This document shows positions 10,220 to 17,772 of a stretch of DNA of 64,000 nt, one piece after another. The position numbers were made by a program, and so were the translations under genes. Source of the stretch: Minwuia sp. (GTDB lineage: Bacteria > Pseudomonadota > Alphaproteobacteria > Minwuiales > Minwuiaceae); contig JARGPL010000032.1 of the NCBI GenBank assembly GCA_029210175.1, forward strand, positions 147,772 to 211,771. Direction: 5' to 3'. Under the pieces are notes generated by a model. The model saw only the letters and a list, made by a program, of their open reading frames with translations. It was not told where the DNA came from and searched no databases. Positions within the stretch are counted from its first letter, which is position 1, and every line of letters starts with the position of its first letter.

Positions 10220-11112
10220 GTGTCCTGCTCCCCCGCATGGCCGGCGGTCTGGCGGCTGTTGCAATGGTCGGTGTCGGAACAGACGAACATCCGTGTGCCC
10301 TGATCATCCATGATGACCTCGTCCAGGAACACATCGTCCGCGCCGCACAGGGCACAGGGCCGATCAAATGCCTGCACCTCGAACGGATGGTCCTCAAAAT
10401 CCAGGCTGACGACCTGGGTCCAGGGCGGAATGGCGTAGATCCGCATTTCCCGCCCCGCGCCGAACAGCTGCAGCGCCGGGCACTGGTCCATCTTCGGATT
10501 GTCGAACTTCGGTGTCGGCGACGGGTCCATGACGTAACGGCCTTCCACCTTCACCGGATAGGCGTAGGTGGTGGCGATGTGGCCGTGGCGGGCGATGTCC
10601 TCATACAGTTTCACGTGCATCACGCCGTATTCCGCCAGCGCGTGCATGGTCCGGGTCTCCGTCTCCCGCGGTTCCAGAAAGCGCAGGGGTTCGGGGATCG
10701 GCACCTGATAGACCAGCACCTGCCCCTCCGTCAGTGGTGTTTCGGGGATGCGGTGGCGGGTCTGGATGATCGACGCGTCCGTGGTGGCCGTGGTTGTTGC
10801 CACCCCGGTCGTGCGCGCGAAGAACTTGCGGATGGAAATGGCGTTGGTGGTGTCGTCGGCACCCTGATCGATCACCTTCAGCGTGTCGTCCGGGCCGATG
10901 ATCGATGCGGTAACCTGCACGCCGCCGGTGCCCCAGCCATAGGGCATGGGCATTTCCCGGCTGGCGAAGGGCACCTGGTACCCGGGGACGGCGATGCCTT
11001 TCAGGATGGCGCGGCGGATCATGCGCTTCGACTGTTCATCCAGATAGGCGAAGTTGTAGGTTGCGATGGCTTGGGCCTCGTCCCGGCAGAACGCCCTTGC
11101 ATCCGTGCTCAT
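10216..11112 (-). CDS. phnJ: Carbon-phosphorus lyase radical SAM enzyme PhnJ
   Basis: A 298-residue radical SAM enzyme that cleaves the C-P bond of ribose 1-phosphonate 5-phosphate, giving the hydrocarbon and a cyclic phosphate. The C-terminal cluster ligands follow the PhnJ spacing C-x2-C-x21-C-x5-C (CALC near residue 256 and CSDTDHC near residue 280). The glycine-rich segment GWGTGGVQVTASI is near residue 60. The gene overlaps phnI and phnK by four bases on each side, showing tight coupling. Confidence 0.97.
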   Translation of the reverse strand: MSTDARAFCRDEAQAIATYNFAYLDEQSKRMIRRAILKGIAVPGYQVPFASREMPMPYGWGTGGVQVTASIIGPDDTLKVIDQGADDTTNAISIRKFFARTTGVATTTATTDASIIQTRHRIPETPLTEGQVLVYQVPIPEPLRFLEPRETETRTMHALAEYGVMHVKLYEDIARHGHIATTYAYPVKVEGRYVMDPSPTPKFDNPKMDQCPALQLFGAGREMRIYAIPPWTQVVSLDFEDHPFEVQAFDRPCALCGADDVFLDEVIMDDQGTRMFVCSDTDHCNSRQTAGHAGEQDT

Positions 11113-12206
11113 TCCGAATCCTCCTGCGCCGCTTCATCTCCTGCGCCTGTCTCTGCCCGCAGGCGGCGCACCAGATCCAGTTCCGACTGAAAATCGACGT
11201 AGTGGGGCAGTTTCAGATGCTCCACGAATCCCGTCGCCTGCACATTGTCGGCATGGGCAATGACGAATTCCTCATCCTGCGCCGGGGCGACAAGGTCCTC
11301 ACCCAGTTCGGTGGCACGCAGCGACCGGTCGACCAGTGACATGGCCATGGCCTTCCGCTCCGCCTGTCCGAAGACCAGACCATAGCCGCGCGTGAACTGT
11401 GGCGGGGCCTTGGCGGAACCCTGGAACTGGTTGACCATCTGGCATTCGGTGACCTGAATCCGGCCCAGGGGTGCGGGAAAATCAAGCTCTGGCACGTCCA
11501 GTTCCAGCGCAACCTCGCCGATGCGGATCTCCCCGGCGAACGGGTGACTGCGGGCATAGCCGCGCTGGGTCGAGTAGGCCATGGAAAGCAGGAAACCCTC
11601 GTCCCCGCGTGCCAGCGCCTGCAGCCGCGCATCGCGATCCAGCGGATAGATCATGGGGGTGCGGGCGATGTCGTCCGGTACCGGTTTCGCCGCCTCCTCC
11701 GGGGCGGGTTCCAGCAGCCCTTCCTGATCCAGAAAGTCCGAGACGCGCATCATGCCAGCCTGTTCGGGCGCACGCACGGCAGGTGTTTCAGGTGCCTGTC
11801 CGGCGGCCAGTCCGGGGTCCAGCAGGCGGTGGGTGTAATCGAACGTCGGCCCCAGCAACTGGCCCCCCGGCAGATCCTTGAAACAGGCGGATATGCGCCG
11901 CTCGACCTGCATGTCTGCGGTATCGACCGGTCTGGTATAGCCGAACCGGGGCAGGGTGGTGCGGTACGCGCGGGCGAGGAAGATCGCCTCGATCATGTCG
12001 CCCCGCGCCTGCTTGATGGCCAGCGCGGCGAGTTCGCGGTCGTACAGCGCGCCTTCACTCATTACCCGGTCCACGGCCAGGGAAAGCTGCTGCATGATCT
12101 GGTCGAGTCCCAGGTCGGCCACGCCCCTGTCACCGCGCCTGCGGTCGGCAAGCAGGCGGTGGGCATTGTCGATGGCGGTCTCGCCGCCCTTCACTGCGAC
12201 ATACAT
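11109..12206 (-). CDS. phnI: C-P lyase core subunit PhnI
   Basis: A 365-residue nucleosidase-type subunit that displaces the purine of ATP or GTP with phosphonate, working with PhnG, H and L. It begins with MYVAVKGGETAIDNAH, which is highly conserved in PhnI. The segment AYSTQRGYARSHPFAGEIRIGEV and the closing EELDLVRRLR-like helix also match the family. Four-base overlap with phnJ; three bases follow the phnH stop. Confidence 0.96.
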   Translation of the reverse strand: MYVAVKGGETAIDNAHRLLADRRRGDRGVADLGLDQIMQQLSLAVDRVMSEGALYDRELAALAIKQARGDMIEAIFLARAYRTTLPRFGYTRPVDTADMQVERRISACFKDLPGGQLLGPTFDYTHRLLDPGLAAGQAPETPAVRAPEQAGMMRVSDFLDQEGLLEPAPEEAAKPVPDDIARTPMIYPLDRDARLQALARGDEGFLLSMAYSTQRGYARSHPFAGEIRIGEVALELDVPELDFPAPLGRIQVTECQMVNQFQGSAKAPPQFTRGYGLVFGQAERKAMAMSLVDRSLRATELGEDLVAPAQDEEFVIAHADNVQATGFVEHLKLPHYVDFQSELDLVRRLRAETGAGDEAAQEDSE

Positions 12207-12209
12207 GGC

Positions 12210-12830
12210 TCAGCCTTCTCCCTGACGGATGCGGGTGGTGCGGGGCAGGCAGGCAACCGCATCGGGGGCGGCAAGGATCAGGTCAACGCCGCAGGGAAAC
12301 TGCGCCCCGTTGGCGGTCCATTGCGCGATGAAATCCGCCGGGGCGGGCGTAAGCCGCAGGCGCGCGCTGGTCCTGATGCCGGGGCCGGAAAGATCGAACG
12401 CATCGCCACTGGCCAGGCTTTCGACGGCCAGGATCACTGTCGAGGATCGATCCGGATAGCTGTCACTGCCTTGCGCGAATGCCGCCAGTTGCGGCATGGC
12501 CGTGCTGTCGCTGACGAGGGCGAAGGCCGCCTGATCGGTATGTGGTGTCATCGGTGCACCAGTGTGAAAGCCGAGCCACTTGATCACCTGCGGCGCGGCA
12601 GCCAGGGCATCATCCAGCCAGACCGGCGTGTCCGCGTCACACAGGGTGGCGGCAATGGCCGCCATGGTCCGTGTCATCGGTGCTGGCGCGCGCAGGGCCT
12701 GGCTGATGGGCCGGATCGTCCCCGGTTCGGCCATGGCCTGCATGATGGCGCGGAAAATGGTCTGCCCGCCCATCACCGGGTCGGCAAAGCCCCCTTCGAG
12801 ATAGCCATTGGCGTCTGGTTCAGCCTGCAT
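12210..12830 (-). CDS. phnH: C-P lyase core subunit PhnH
   Basis: A 206-residue PhnH, a PLP-transferase-like fold that has lost the cofactor site and acts as a structural subunit of the PhnGHIJ core. The family signature GFADPVMGGQTIFRAIMQAMAEPG is seen at residues 14-37, and the C-terminal FPCGVDLIL segment is typical. It starts three bases after phnG. Confidence 0.94.
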   Translation of the reverse strand: MQAEPDANGYLEGGFADPVMGGQTIFRAIMQAMAEPGTIRPISQALRAPAPMTRTMAAIAATLCDADTPVWLDDALAAAPQVIKWLGFHTGAPMTPHTDQAAFALVSDSTAMPQLAAFAQGSDSYPDRSSTVILAVESLASGDAFDLSGPGIRTSARLRLTPAPADFIAQWTANGAQFPCGVDLILAAPDAVACLPRTTRIRQGEG

Positions 12831-12833
12831 GGC

Positions 12834-13316
12834 TCAATCCTCCCCCCGGACCAGCGTGAAGAAATCGACCTTGGTCGCCGCCGTCTCTGCCTGCCGTCGC
12901 GCATCGCGTTGCGTCTGGGCCTGCTGCAATGGCCGCACCAGTGCACTGTCGATCTTCGTTGCGCTGGCATTGTCCCGGGCCAGGGCGTCGATGACCGCAC
13001 ACAGTCTGGCTGCCCCCAGGTCGCGGCCCAGGCGATAGGCATGCCCGACCGAGCCATCCGACAGGCGCACGCTGGCGCGGGTCACGGTCACGTCGCCGAA
13101 GTTGAATGGAGCGCCATCGCCGCTGATCCGCCCCCGCACCGTGGCGAGGCCCGTTTCCGGACCCCGGATCATCTCGAACGCAGGATCCAGCGACAGCCCG
13201 GTCCAGAGCGCGCGCAGGCGCTTTCCGTCAGCCCGCGCCAGGACGGCCATGCGGTCACGCCGCGCCATGGCTTCCGCCCGTGCGTCCCCCGTTGCTCTCG
13301 CCGCATCGTCAGCCAT
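12834..13316 (-). CDS. phnG: C-P lyase core subunit PhnG
   Basis: A 160-residue PhnG, first gene of the leftward C-P lyase operon. MAVLARADGKRLRALW near residue 22 and TGLATVRGRISGDGAPFNFGDVTVTRASVRL match the family. ATG at 13314-13316 is used; a GTG six bases upstream (13320-13322) is closer to the GGAGAA site and could be the true start. A longer frame on this strand runs into the divergent phnF and is not credible. Pho box and palindrome lie just upstream. Confidence 0.93.
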   Translation of the reverse strand: MADDAARATGDARAEAMARRDRMAVLARADGKRLRALWTGLSLDPAFEMIRGPETGLATVRGRISGDGAPFNFGDVTVTRASVRLSDGSVGHAYRLGRDLGAARLCAVIDALARDNASATKIDSALVRPLQQAQTQRDARRQAETAATKVDFFTLVRGED

Positions 13317-13348
13317 GTTCACGCGGATTCTCCGATCCTGAAGTTCAT

Positions 13349-13370
13349 GTTGTCTATTTATATAGACAAC
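13349..13370. promoter_or_regulatory. 22-bp palindrome in the phnG-phnF intergenic region, likely PhnF operator
   Basis: Perfect 9-bp arms GTTGTCTAT (13349-13357) and ATAGACAAC (13362-13370) flank TTAT. The symmetry and AT-rich centre suit a HutC-type GntR dimer. It lies within the presumed phnG leader and overlaps the spacer ahead of a TAGAAT (13371-13376) that could be the phnF -10, so one site could repress both directions. A further half-site TTGTCT lies at 13377-13382. Confidence 0.7.
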
Positions 13371-13388
13371 TAGAATTTGTCTGTCATC

Positions 13389-13422
13389 GGGATATGTTGC
13401 CCATGTGACCGGCATGTGACAG
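13389..13422 (-). promoter_or_regulatory. Pho box and -10 for the phnG operon
   Basis: On the minus strand CTGTCAC (13422-13416), four bases, then CGGTCAC (13411-13405) form the 11-base-spaced direct repeat of a PhoB box. Exactly ten bases further on, TATCCC (13394-13389) sits where the -10 of PhoB-dependent promoters lies. The box overlaps the phnF ribosome site on the other strand. Confidence 0.65.
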
Positions 13423-13433
13423 GAAACGCCACG

Positions 13434-14183
13434 ATGGCTGAGGAAACGAAAATCGATGGTTCCGGCTGGCGCAGTGGTGTTGCGCTCTGGCGGCAGATCG
13501 CTGACCGGATCAGGGAGGACCTGGCGATCTGGGCGACACAGGACGGGGGGCGGCTGCCATCGGAAGCCGAGCTTGCGGCGCGGTTCGATGTCAATCGCCA
13601 CACCGTGCGTGCTGCGCTGGCTGCATTGGCACGGGAGGGCCTGGTGCGCAGCGAACGGGGTCGGGGCACATTCGTGATGCGGCGGCCCCGGATTGCCTAT
13701 CCCATTGGCCGCCGGACCAGGTTCTCGACCGCGCTGGAGGCGCAGAACAGTTCCGGGCGCATTCACCTGCTGCGCCATGCGCTGGTGGTGGCCGATGCTG
13801 TCATCGCCCGGACCCTGGCCTTGCCGGACGCATCGGAAGTCCTGATGCTCGAAACCCTCGGCGTGGCTGTTGAGACCCCGATCAGTTTTGCCACCCATTG
13901 GCTGGATGCGGCGCGGTTTGCGGATCTTCCGGCCCATCTGGCAAGGACTGAGTCCATCACGGCATCCCTTGCGGCCTGCGGGGTGCAGGATTACGAGCGC
14001 CGCTCGACGGTGCTGGAGGCACGCCGGGCCACCGCGCAGGAAGCCGCCGAGCTGGATATCGGGGATGGCGGTCTGCTGATGGTGGCGCGCGCCATCAATG
14101 TCGATCTGTCCGGCCATCCGATCCAGTTCTCCGAAACCCGGTTCGCCGCAGAGCGTGTCGAGATCGTCGTCGACGGCGCCTGA
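13434..14183 (+). CDS. phnF: GntR-family (HutC subfamily) phosphonate regulator PhnF
   Basis: A 249-residue repressor. The N-terminal winged helix-turn-helix spans residues about 15-80 (LPSEAELAARFDVNRHTVRAALAALAREGLV), followed by a UTRA ligand-binding domain with ETPISFATHW and the closing DLSGHPIQFSETRFAAERVE. The ATG at 13434 has AGGAAA seven bases upstream. It is divergent from phnG, and a 22-bp palindrome lies between them. The stop codon lies inside the first unit of a 12-bp tandem repeat. Confidence 0.92.
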   Translation: MAEETKIDGSGWRSGVALWRQIADRIREDLAIWATQDGGRLPSEAELAARFDVNRHTVRAALAALAREGLVRSERGRGTFVMRRPRIAYPIGRRTRFSTALEAQNSSGRIHLLRHALVVADAVIARTLALPDASEVLMLETLGVAVETPISFATHWLDAARFADLPAHLARTESITASLAACGVQDYERRSTVLEARRATAQEAAELDIGDGGLLMVARAINVDLSGHPIQFSETRFAAERVEIVVDGA

Positions 14184-14228
14184 CTGCCGAACTGACTGGC
14201 GGACTGACTGCCGGACTGACTGCCGGAC
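14181..14228 (+). repeat. Tandem repeat, four 12-bp units, overlapping phnF stop
   Basis: Units at 14181, 14193, 14205 and 14217 follow TGACTGCCGGAC; the last two are identical and the first two have one or two changes. The TGA of phnF is the first three bases of unit one, and each later unit also begins with TGA. Every unit is a multiple of three bases, so copy number changes would leave the protein unaltered. Confidence 0.9.
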
Positions 14229-14267
14229 TGGTCATCGTCTCTGTCTGCATCATGGCAGACGCTGCGC

Positions 14268-14846
14268 TCACGATTGGCGCAATGTCGGGCGATCACCTGT
14301 CCAGGCCAGCTCATCCGCCATGGCGCGATATTCCGCCAGAGTCGGTGTCGTCAGACCCTGCACCTTTGCCATGTCATCAATCCGGCGCAGGGCGATCGCG
14401 GCTCGGTGGCCCGGCTCTGCCACGAATGCTGACTGGTCGGCGGCACCAAACAGACCGCCCTGCAGTTCCAGGCTGCGCACGGAGTCGTCTGACAGGCGCT
14501 CGAAATAGTCCGGTTCCACCGCGCACAGATATCGCTTGGCTGCGACGTGCAACCGGACCGGGTCGGCGACACCCGGCCCGAACACCCGGTCCAGAATGCG
14601 GGCACCCGCCAGCTCGTGTCGATCATCAATGCCCTGGTCGGCCAATGCTTCATCAGTGTCGGTGGCAAGGTGGCCGATGTCATGCAACAGCGCGGCGATG
14701 ATCAGGGTTGAATCACCGCCCTGTGCCTCGGCCAGCATGGCGCACTGCAAGGCGTGCTCCAGCTGTGAAACGTCAGACAGGCCGTAGGCTCCGGTGCCAC
14801 GGACCTGCAGTCGTGCGAACAGTTTCTCGACGTCATTCATGGCCAT
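14268..14846 (-). CDS. PhnZ-like HD-domain phosphonate oxygenase (Phn-HD family)
   Basis: A 192-residue HD-domain protein of the phosphonate-associated type. PhnZ and TmpB, its characterised relatives, use a mixed-valent di-iron site to cleave 1-hydroxyphosphonates to phosphate and an acid. Ligands fit PhnZ spacing: H31, H55-D56 (LLHDIGH), H77 and H100. The gating tyrosine of PhnZ (Y24) corresponds to Y21, but the position of its amine-binding E27, as I recall it, is S24. ATG 14846 has GGAG at spacing 9; ATG 14840 is possible. No 2-oxoglutarate-dependent partner (PhnY/TmpA) lies in this window. It faces against the flanking phn genes. Confidence 0.82.
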   Translation of the reverse strand: MAMNDVEKLFARLQVRGTGAYGLSDVSQLEHALQCAMLAEAQGGDSTLIIAALLHDIGHLATDTDEALADQGIDDRHELAGARILDRVFGPGVADPVRLHVAAKRYLCAVEPDYFERLSDDSVRSLELQGGLFGAADQSAFVAEPGHRAAIALRRIDDMAKVQGLTTPTLAEYRAMADELAWTGDRPTLRQS

Positions 14847-14916
14847 CCCCGATTTCTCCATCTGAAGCGTCGGCCATCTTTAGCGGCTGTGTGTTGCAGG
14901 GCCATGACCGCAGACG

Positions 14917-14972
14917 ATGTCATGAAACATTCACCGAAGTGTCATCGCCGGTTCACGGCATCCGACTATCAA
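14917..14972 (+). promoter_or_regulatory. Double Pho box and -10 of phnC
   Basis: Four 7-mers recur every 11 bases: ATGTCAT (14917), CATTCAC (14928), GTGTCAT (14939) and GGTTCAC (14950). Ten bases after the last comes TATCAA (14967-14972), a suitable -10. This is the architecture of a PhoB-activated promoter with two adjacent boxes. phnC begins 27 bases after the -10. Confidence 0.72.
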
Positions 14973-14998
14973 GCCGTCCAGCAACCAAAGGGGGCGTC

Positions 14999-15823
14999 AT
15001 GCTTGAAATCCGGAACCTGACCAAACGATTCGGTGGCGGCGTCGTGGCCGTGAAGGACGTCGGTTTTGCCGTGGACAGGCCACAGATGATCGGCGTTATC
15101 GGGCGCTCCGGCGCAGGCAAGTCAACCATGCTGCGCATGCTCAACCGCCTAACCCCGTCAACGCGTGGCACGATTCACGTAAATGGCGTCGATGTGCTGG
15201 GACTGAGGGGGCGGGACAAGCGCGCCTGGCAGCGCGACTGCGCCATGATCTTCCAGCAGTTCAATCTGGTGCCACGCCTCAACGTGGTCACGAACGTCAT
15301 GCTGGGGCGGCTGAACGGTCACGGTCTGATCGGCAGCCTGTTCAGCATCTTCAGTGAGGAGGACATTGACCGCGCTCTGGCGGCGCTGGACCGGCTGGGC
15401 ATTGCTGACCAGGCGCTGCAACGGGCGGAGACACTTTCTGGTGGCCAGCAGCAGCGCGTCGCCATCGCCCGCGCCCTGACCCAGAACCCGAGGATGATCC
15501 TGGCAGATGAACCCATCGCCTCGCTCGATCCGCTGAGTGCGGAGACGGTGATGCGATCGCTGCGCCAGATCCATGAACGCGATCAGATCACCGTGCTCTG
15601 CAATCTACACACGCTGGACACGGCACGGGCCTATTGCGACCGGGTCATCGGCATGCGCGAAGGGGCGCTGGTCTTCGACGGTCCGTCGTCAGAACTGTCC
15701 GCTGCGGTCGTGCGTGAGATCTACGGCGCCGATCACGAAATCGACGAATCGACGACATCCACGGCCATCAACCGCAGCCCGGCAGCGGTGGGCGGCTTTG
15801 GTGCGGCTGTCGCGACGGCCTGA
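14999..15823 (+). CDS. phnC: Phosphonate/phosphate ABC transporter ATP-binding protein PhnC
   Basis: A 274-residue ABC ATPase. Walker A is [11 protein letters not shown] near residue 38, the signature [15 protein letters not shown] near residue 145, and Walker [14 protein letters not shown]. The start [14 protein letters not shown] at 14999 follows AGGGGG; the frame is open far upstream but without coding sense. It is first gene of the rightward phnCDE1E2 transporter operon and lies behind a double Pho box. Confidence 0.95.
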   Translation: MLEIRNLTKRFGGGVVAVKDVGFAVDRPQMIGVIGRSGAGKSTMLRMLNRLTPSTRGTIHVNGVDVLGLRGRDKRAWQRDCAMIFQQFNLVPRLNVVTNVMLGRLNGHGLIGSLFSIFSEEDIDRALAALDRLGIADQALQRAETLSGGQQQRVAIARALTQNPRMILADEPIASLDPLSAETVMRSLRQIHERDQITVLCNLHTLDTARAYCDRVIGMREGALVFDGPSSELSAAVVREIYGADHEIDESTTSTAINRSPAAVGGFGAAVATA

Positions 15824-15890
15824 CCGGACGGACCCGACCCCACGAAGACTTCAACGGCATCAAACATCATACCACTGGAGGGAGAAGACG

Positions 15891-16808
15891 ATGAGCTTCA
15901 CACGTATCGCAACACTGGCCGTGGCCACCACCATGCTGTCCACAGCGGCCATGGCCGGGGCGCACAACGGCAGCATCAGCGAGTTCCGCATCGGCATCCT
16001 TGGGGGAGAGAATGCATCTGATCGCCTGCGCAGCAATGGTTGCCTGATCGAGAAGACGGAGAATCTGTTGGGTGTACCGACAAAGCTGTTCGCCCCGGCC
16101 GACTACAACGGCGTCATCGAAGGGCTTTTGGGCGGCAACCTCGACATGGCCTGGCTGGGCGCGTCCGCCTACGCCAAGGTCTATCTGTCCAACCCGCAGG
16201 CGGTGGAGCCGGTGCTGACCAAGATCAATGAAGACGGCTCCTTCGGCTATCACTCCATCGGCTTTGCCCGTGTCGACAGCGGCATCACGAACCTGAAGCA
16301 GATGAAGGGCAAGAAGTTCGGTTTCGGCGACCCGAACTCCACGTCTGGCTATCTGATCCCGTCCATCGAGATCCCGGTTGCGGGCTACGCGATGGAACCA
16401 GGCGTTCATTTCGGCGAAGTTGTCTTCACGGGTGGTCACGAGCAAACCATCGTGGCGGTGCAGAACGGTGACATCGACGCAGGCGTCAGCTGGGCCGACG
16501 GCCTGGGCAATTGGGAAGACGGCTACAACAGTGGTGCGTTCCGCAAGGCCGCCGACGCCGGTCTGGTGGACATGACCCAACTGGTCGAGATCTGGCGCTC
16601 CAAGGTCATCCCCGAAGGTCCGATCGTGCTGCGCAAGGATCTGCCGGAAGCCGTGAAGATCAGGATGGTCGCCATGCTGGCCAGCTTGCCGTCGATGGAT
16701 CCGGAATGCGCCTACGGTTTCATGGCGGGCAAGATCAAGGCAATCGCCCCGATCAGTCACGCCGATTACGCAGTCATCGTCGAAGCGCGGAAACGGAAGT
16801 CCCAATAA
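15891..16808 (+). CDS. phnD: Periplasmic phosphonate-binding protein PhnD
   Basis: A 305-residue solute-binding protein with a Sec signal peptide (MSFTRIATLAVATTMLSTAAMAGA). The mature part shows the PhnD pattern: RIGILGGENASDRL, DMAWLGASAYAKVY near residue 85, GSFGYHSIGFA, and KKFGFGDPNSTSGYLIP near residue 140. Strong site GGAGGGAGAAG precedes the ATG. It resembles the S. meliloti PhoD type, which handles phosphate as well as phosphonates, so substrate range is open. Confidence 0.95.
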   Translation: MSFTRIATLAVATTMLSTAAMAGAHNGSISEFRIGILGGENASDRLRSNGCLIEKTENLLGVPTKLFAPADYNGVIEGLLGGNLDMAWLGASAYAKVYLSNPQAVEPVLTKINEDGSFGYHSIGFARVDSGITNLKQMKGKKFGFGDPNSTSGYLIPSIEIPVAGYAMEPGVHFGEVVFTGGHEQTIVAVQNGDIDAGVSWADGLGNWEDGYNSGAFRKAADAGLVDMTQLVEIWRSKVIPEGPIVLRKDLPEAVKIRMVAMLASLPSMDPECAYGFMAGKIKAIAPISHADYAVIVEARKRKSQ

Positions 16809-16920
16809 GCGACATCCTTTCCTGAAGGGCGGGCGGTCCGGGTGATCCGGGCTGTCCGTTCGCGTTTCCGTCGCTGCATTTCGTGCGACGCACTACCCTG
16901 TTGGCCGAAGGTGTCATCAC

Positions 16921-17772
16921 ATGACAGCAGCAGAAACCCTGAGAGACGAAATCCTGCAGATGAAGCGGCGGCGCCAGCTCTATTCGGCGGGCATTCTGGT
17001 GTTCCTGATTGCCATTGTCGCCGGTGGCTATGATCAGGCAAACGACATGAACTCGGGCAATTTCCTCAACGGCCTCACGCAGTTCTTCGACTACCCGGGG
17101 GAGATCGTGGCAGAGGCCTGGGACGCGGGTGCGGATTTTCCGGCCTTGCTGGTCCGCTTCCTGCCAGCTCTGATCGAGACGCTGAACATCGCGGCTGTCG
17201 CGTCGATCCTCGGCGGTCTCGGTGCCATGGTCTTTGCCTTTCTTGGGGCGAGCAACCTGAGTGTGTGGCCGCCACTTGTGCCCGTTGCGCGCCGGATGAT
17301 GGATGTGATGCGCGCCTTTCCCGAACTGATCATCGCACTGTTCCTGATCTACGTTCTTGGTACCAGTCCGGTGCCGGCAATGATCGCGGTGGCTTTCCAC
17401 ACGACCGGGGCGCTGGGCAAGCAGTTCTCTGAGGTCAACGAGAACATCGATTCCCGCGCCGTCGAAGGGCTGGGGGCCTGCGGGGCAAGCTGGCTGCAGC
17501 GGATGCGGTTTGGCGTGCTGCCGCAGGTTCTGCCCAATTACCTCAGCTATTTCATGTTGCGGTTCGAAATCAATGTCCGGGCGTCCGCCATCCTCGGCTT
17601 CGTGGGGGCGGGCGGTATTGGCACGGAACTGCGCCGCACCATTGGCTGGGGGCAGGGCTCAGGTGATGAGACGGCGGCGCTGTTCGTGCTGCTGATCTTC
17701 TCCATATTCCTGATCGACCAGCTGTCATCATGGATGCGCCAGAGAATATCCCGCACGGAGGCAGTGACATGA
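16921..17772 (+). CDS. phnE: Phosphonate ABC transporter permease PhnE1
   Basis: A 283-residue inner-membrane permease with about six membrane segments. The binding-protein-dependent transport motif is seen as EGLGACGASWLQRMRFGVLPQVLPNY (EAA loop) near residue 185, followed by FEINVRASAILGFVGAGGIG, the PhnE hallmark. It overlaps the second permease by four bases. About 110 bases separate it from phnD. Confidence 0.93.
   Translation: MTAAETLRDEILQMKRRRQLYSAGILVFLIAIVAGGYDQANDMNSGNFLNGLTQFFDYPGEIVAEAWDAGADFPALLVRFLPALIETLNIAAVASILGGLGAMVFAFLGASNLSVWPPLVPVARRMMDVMRAFPELIIALFLIYVLGTSPVPAMIAVAFHTTGALGKQFSEVNENIDSRAVEGLGACGASWLQRMRFGVLPQVLPNYLSYFMLRFEINVRASAILGFVGAGGIGTELRRTIGWGQGSGDETAALFVLLIFSIFLIDQLSSWMRQRISRTEAVT

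Noticed and set aside
13381..13398. CTGTCAT on the plus strand as a Pho box for phnF
   Set aside because: The second half-site 11 bases on (ATATGTT) does not match; the convincing box is on the other strand.
12834..14117. Long leftward open frame of 427 codons covering phnG and phnF
   Set aside because: Only the PhnG part (to 13316) has family sequence; the rest is antisense to phnF and crosses the regulatory region.
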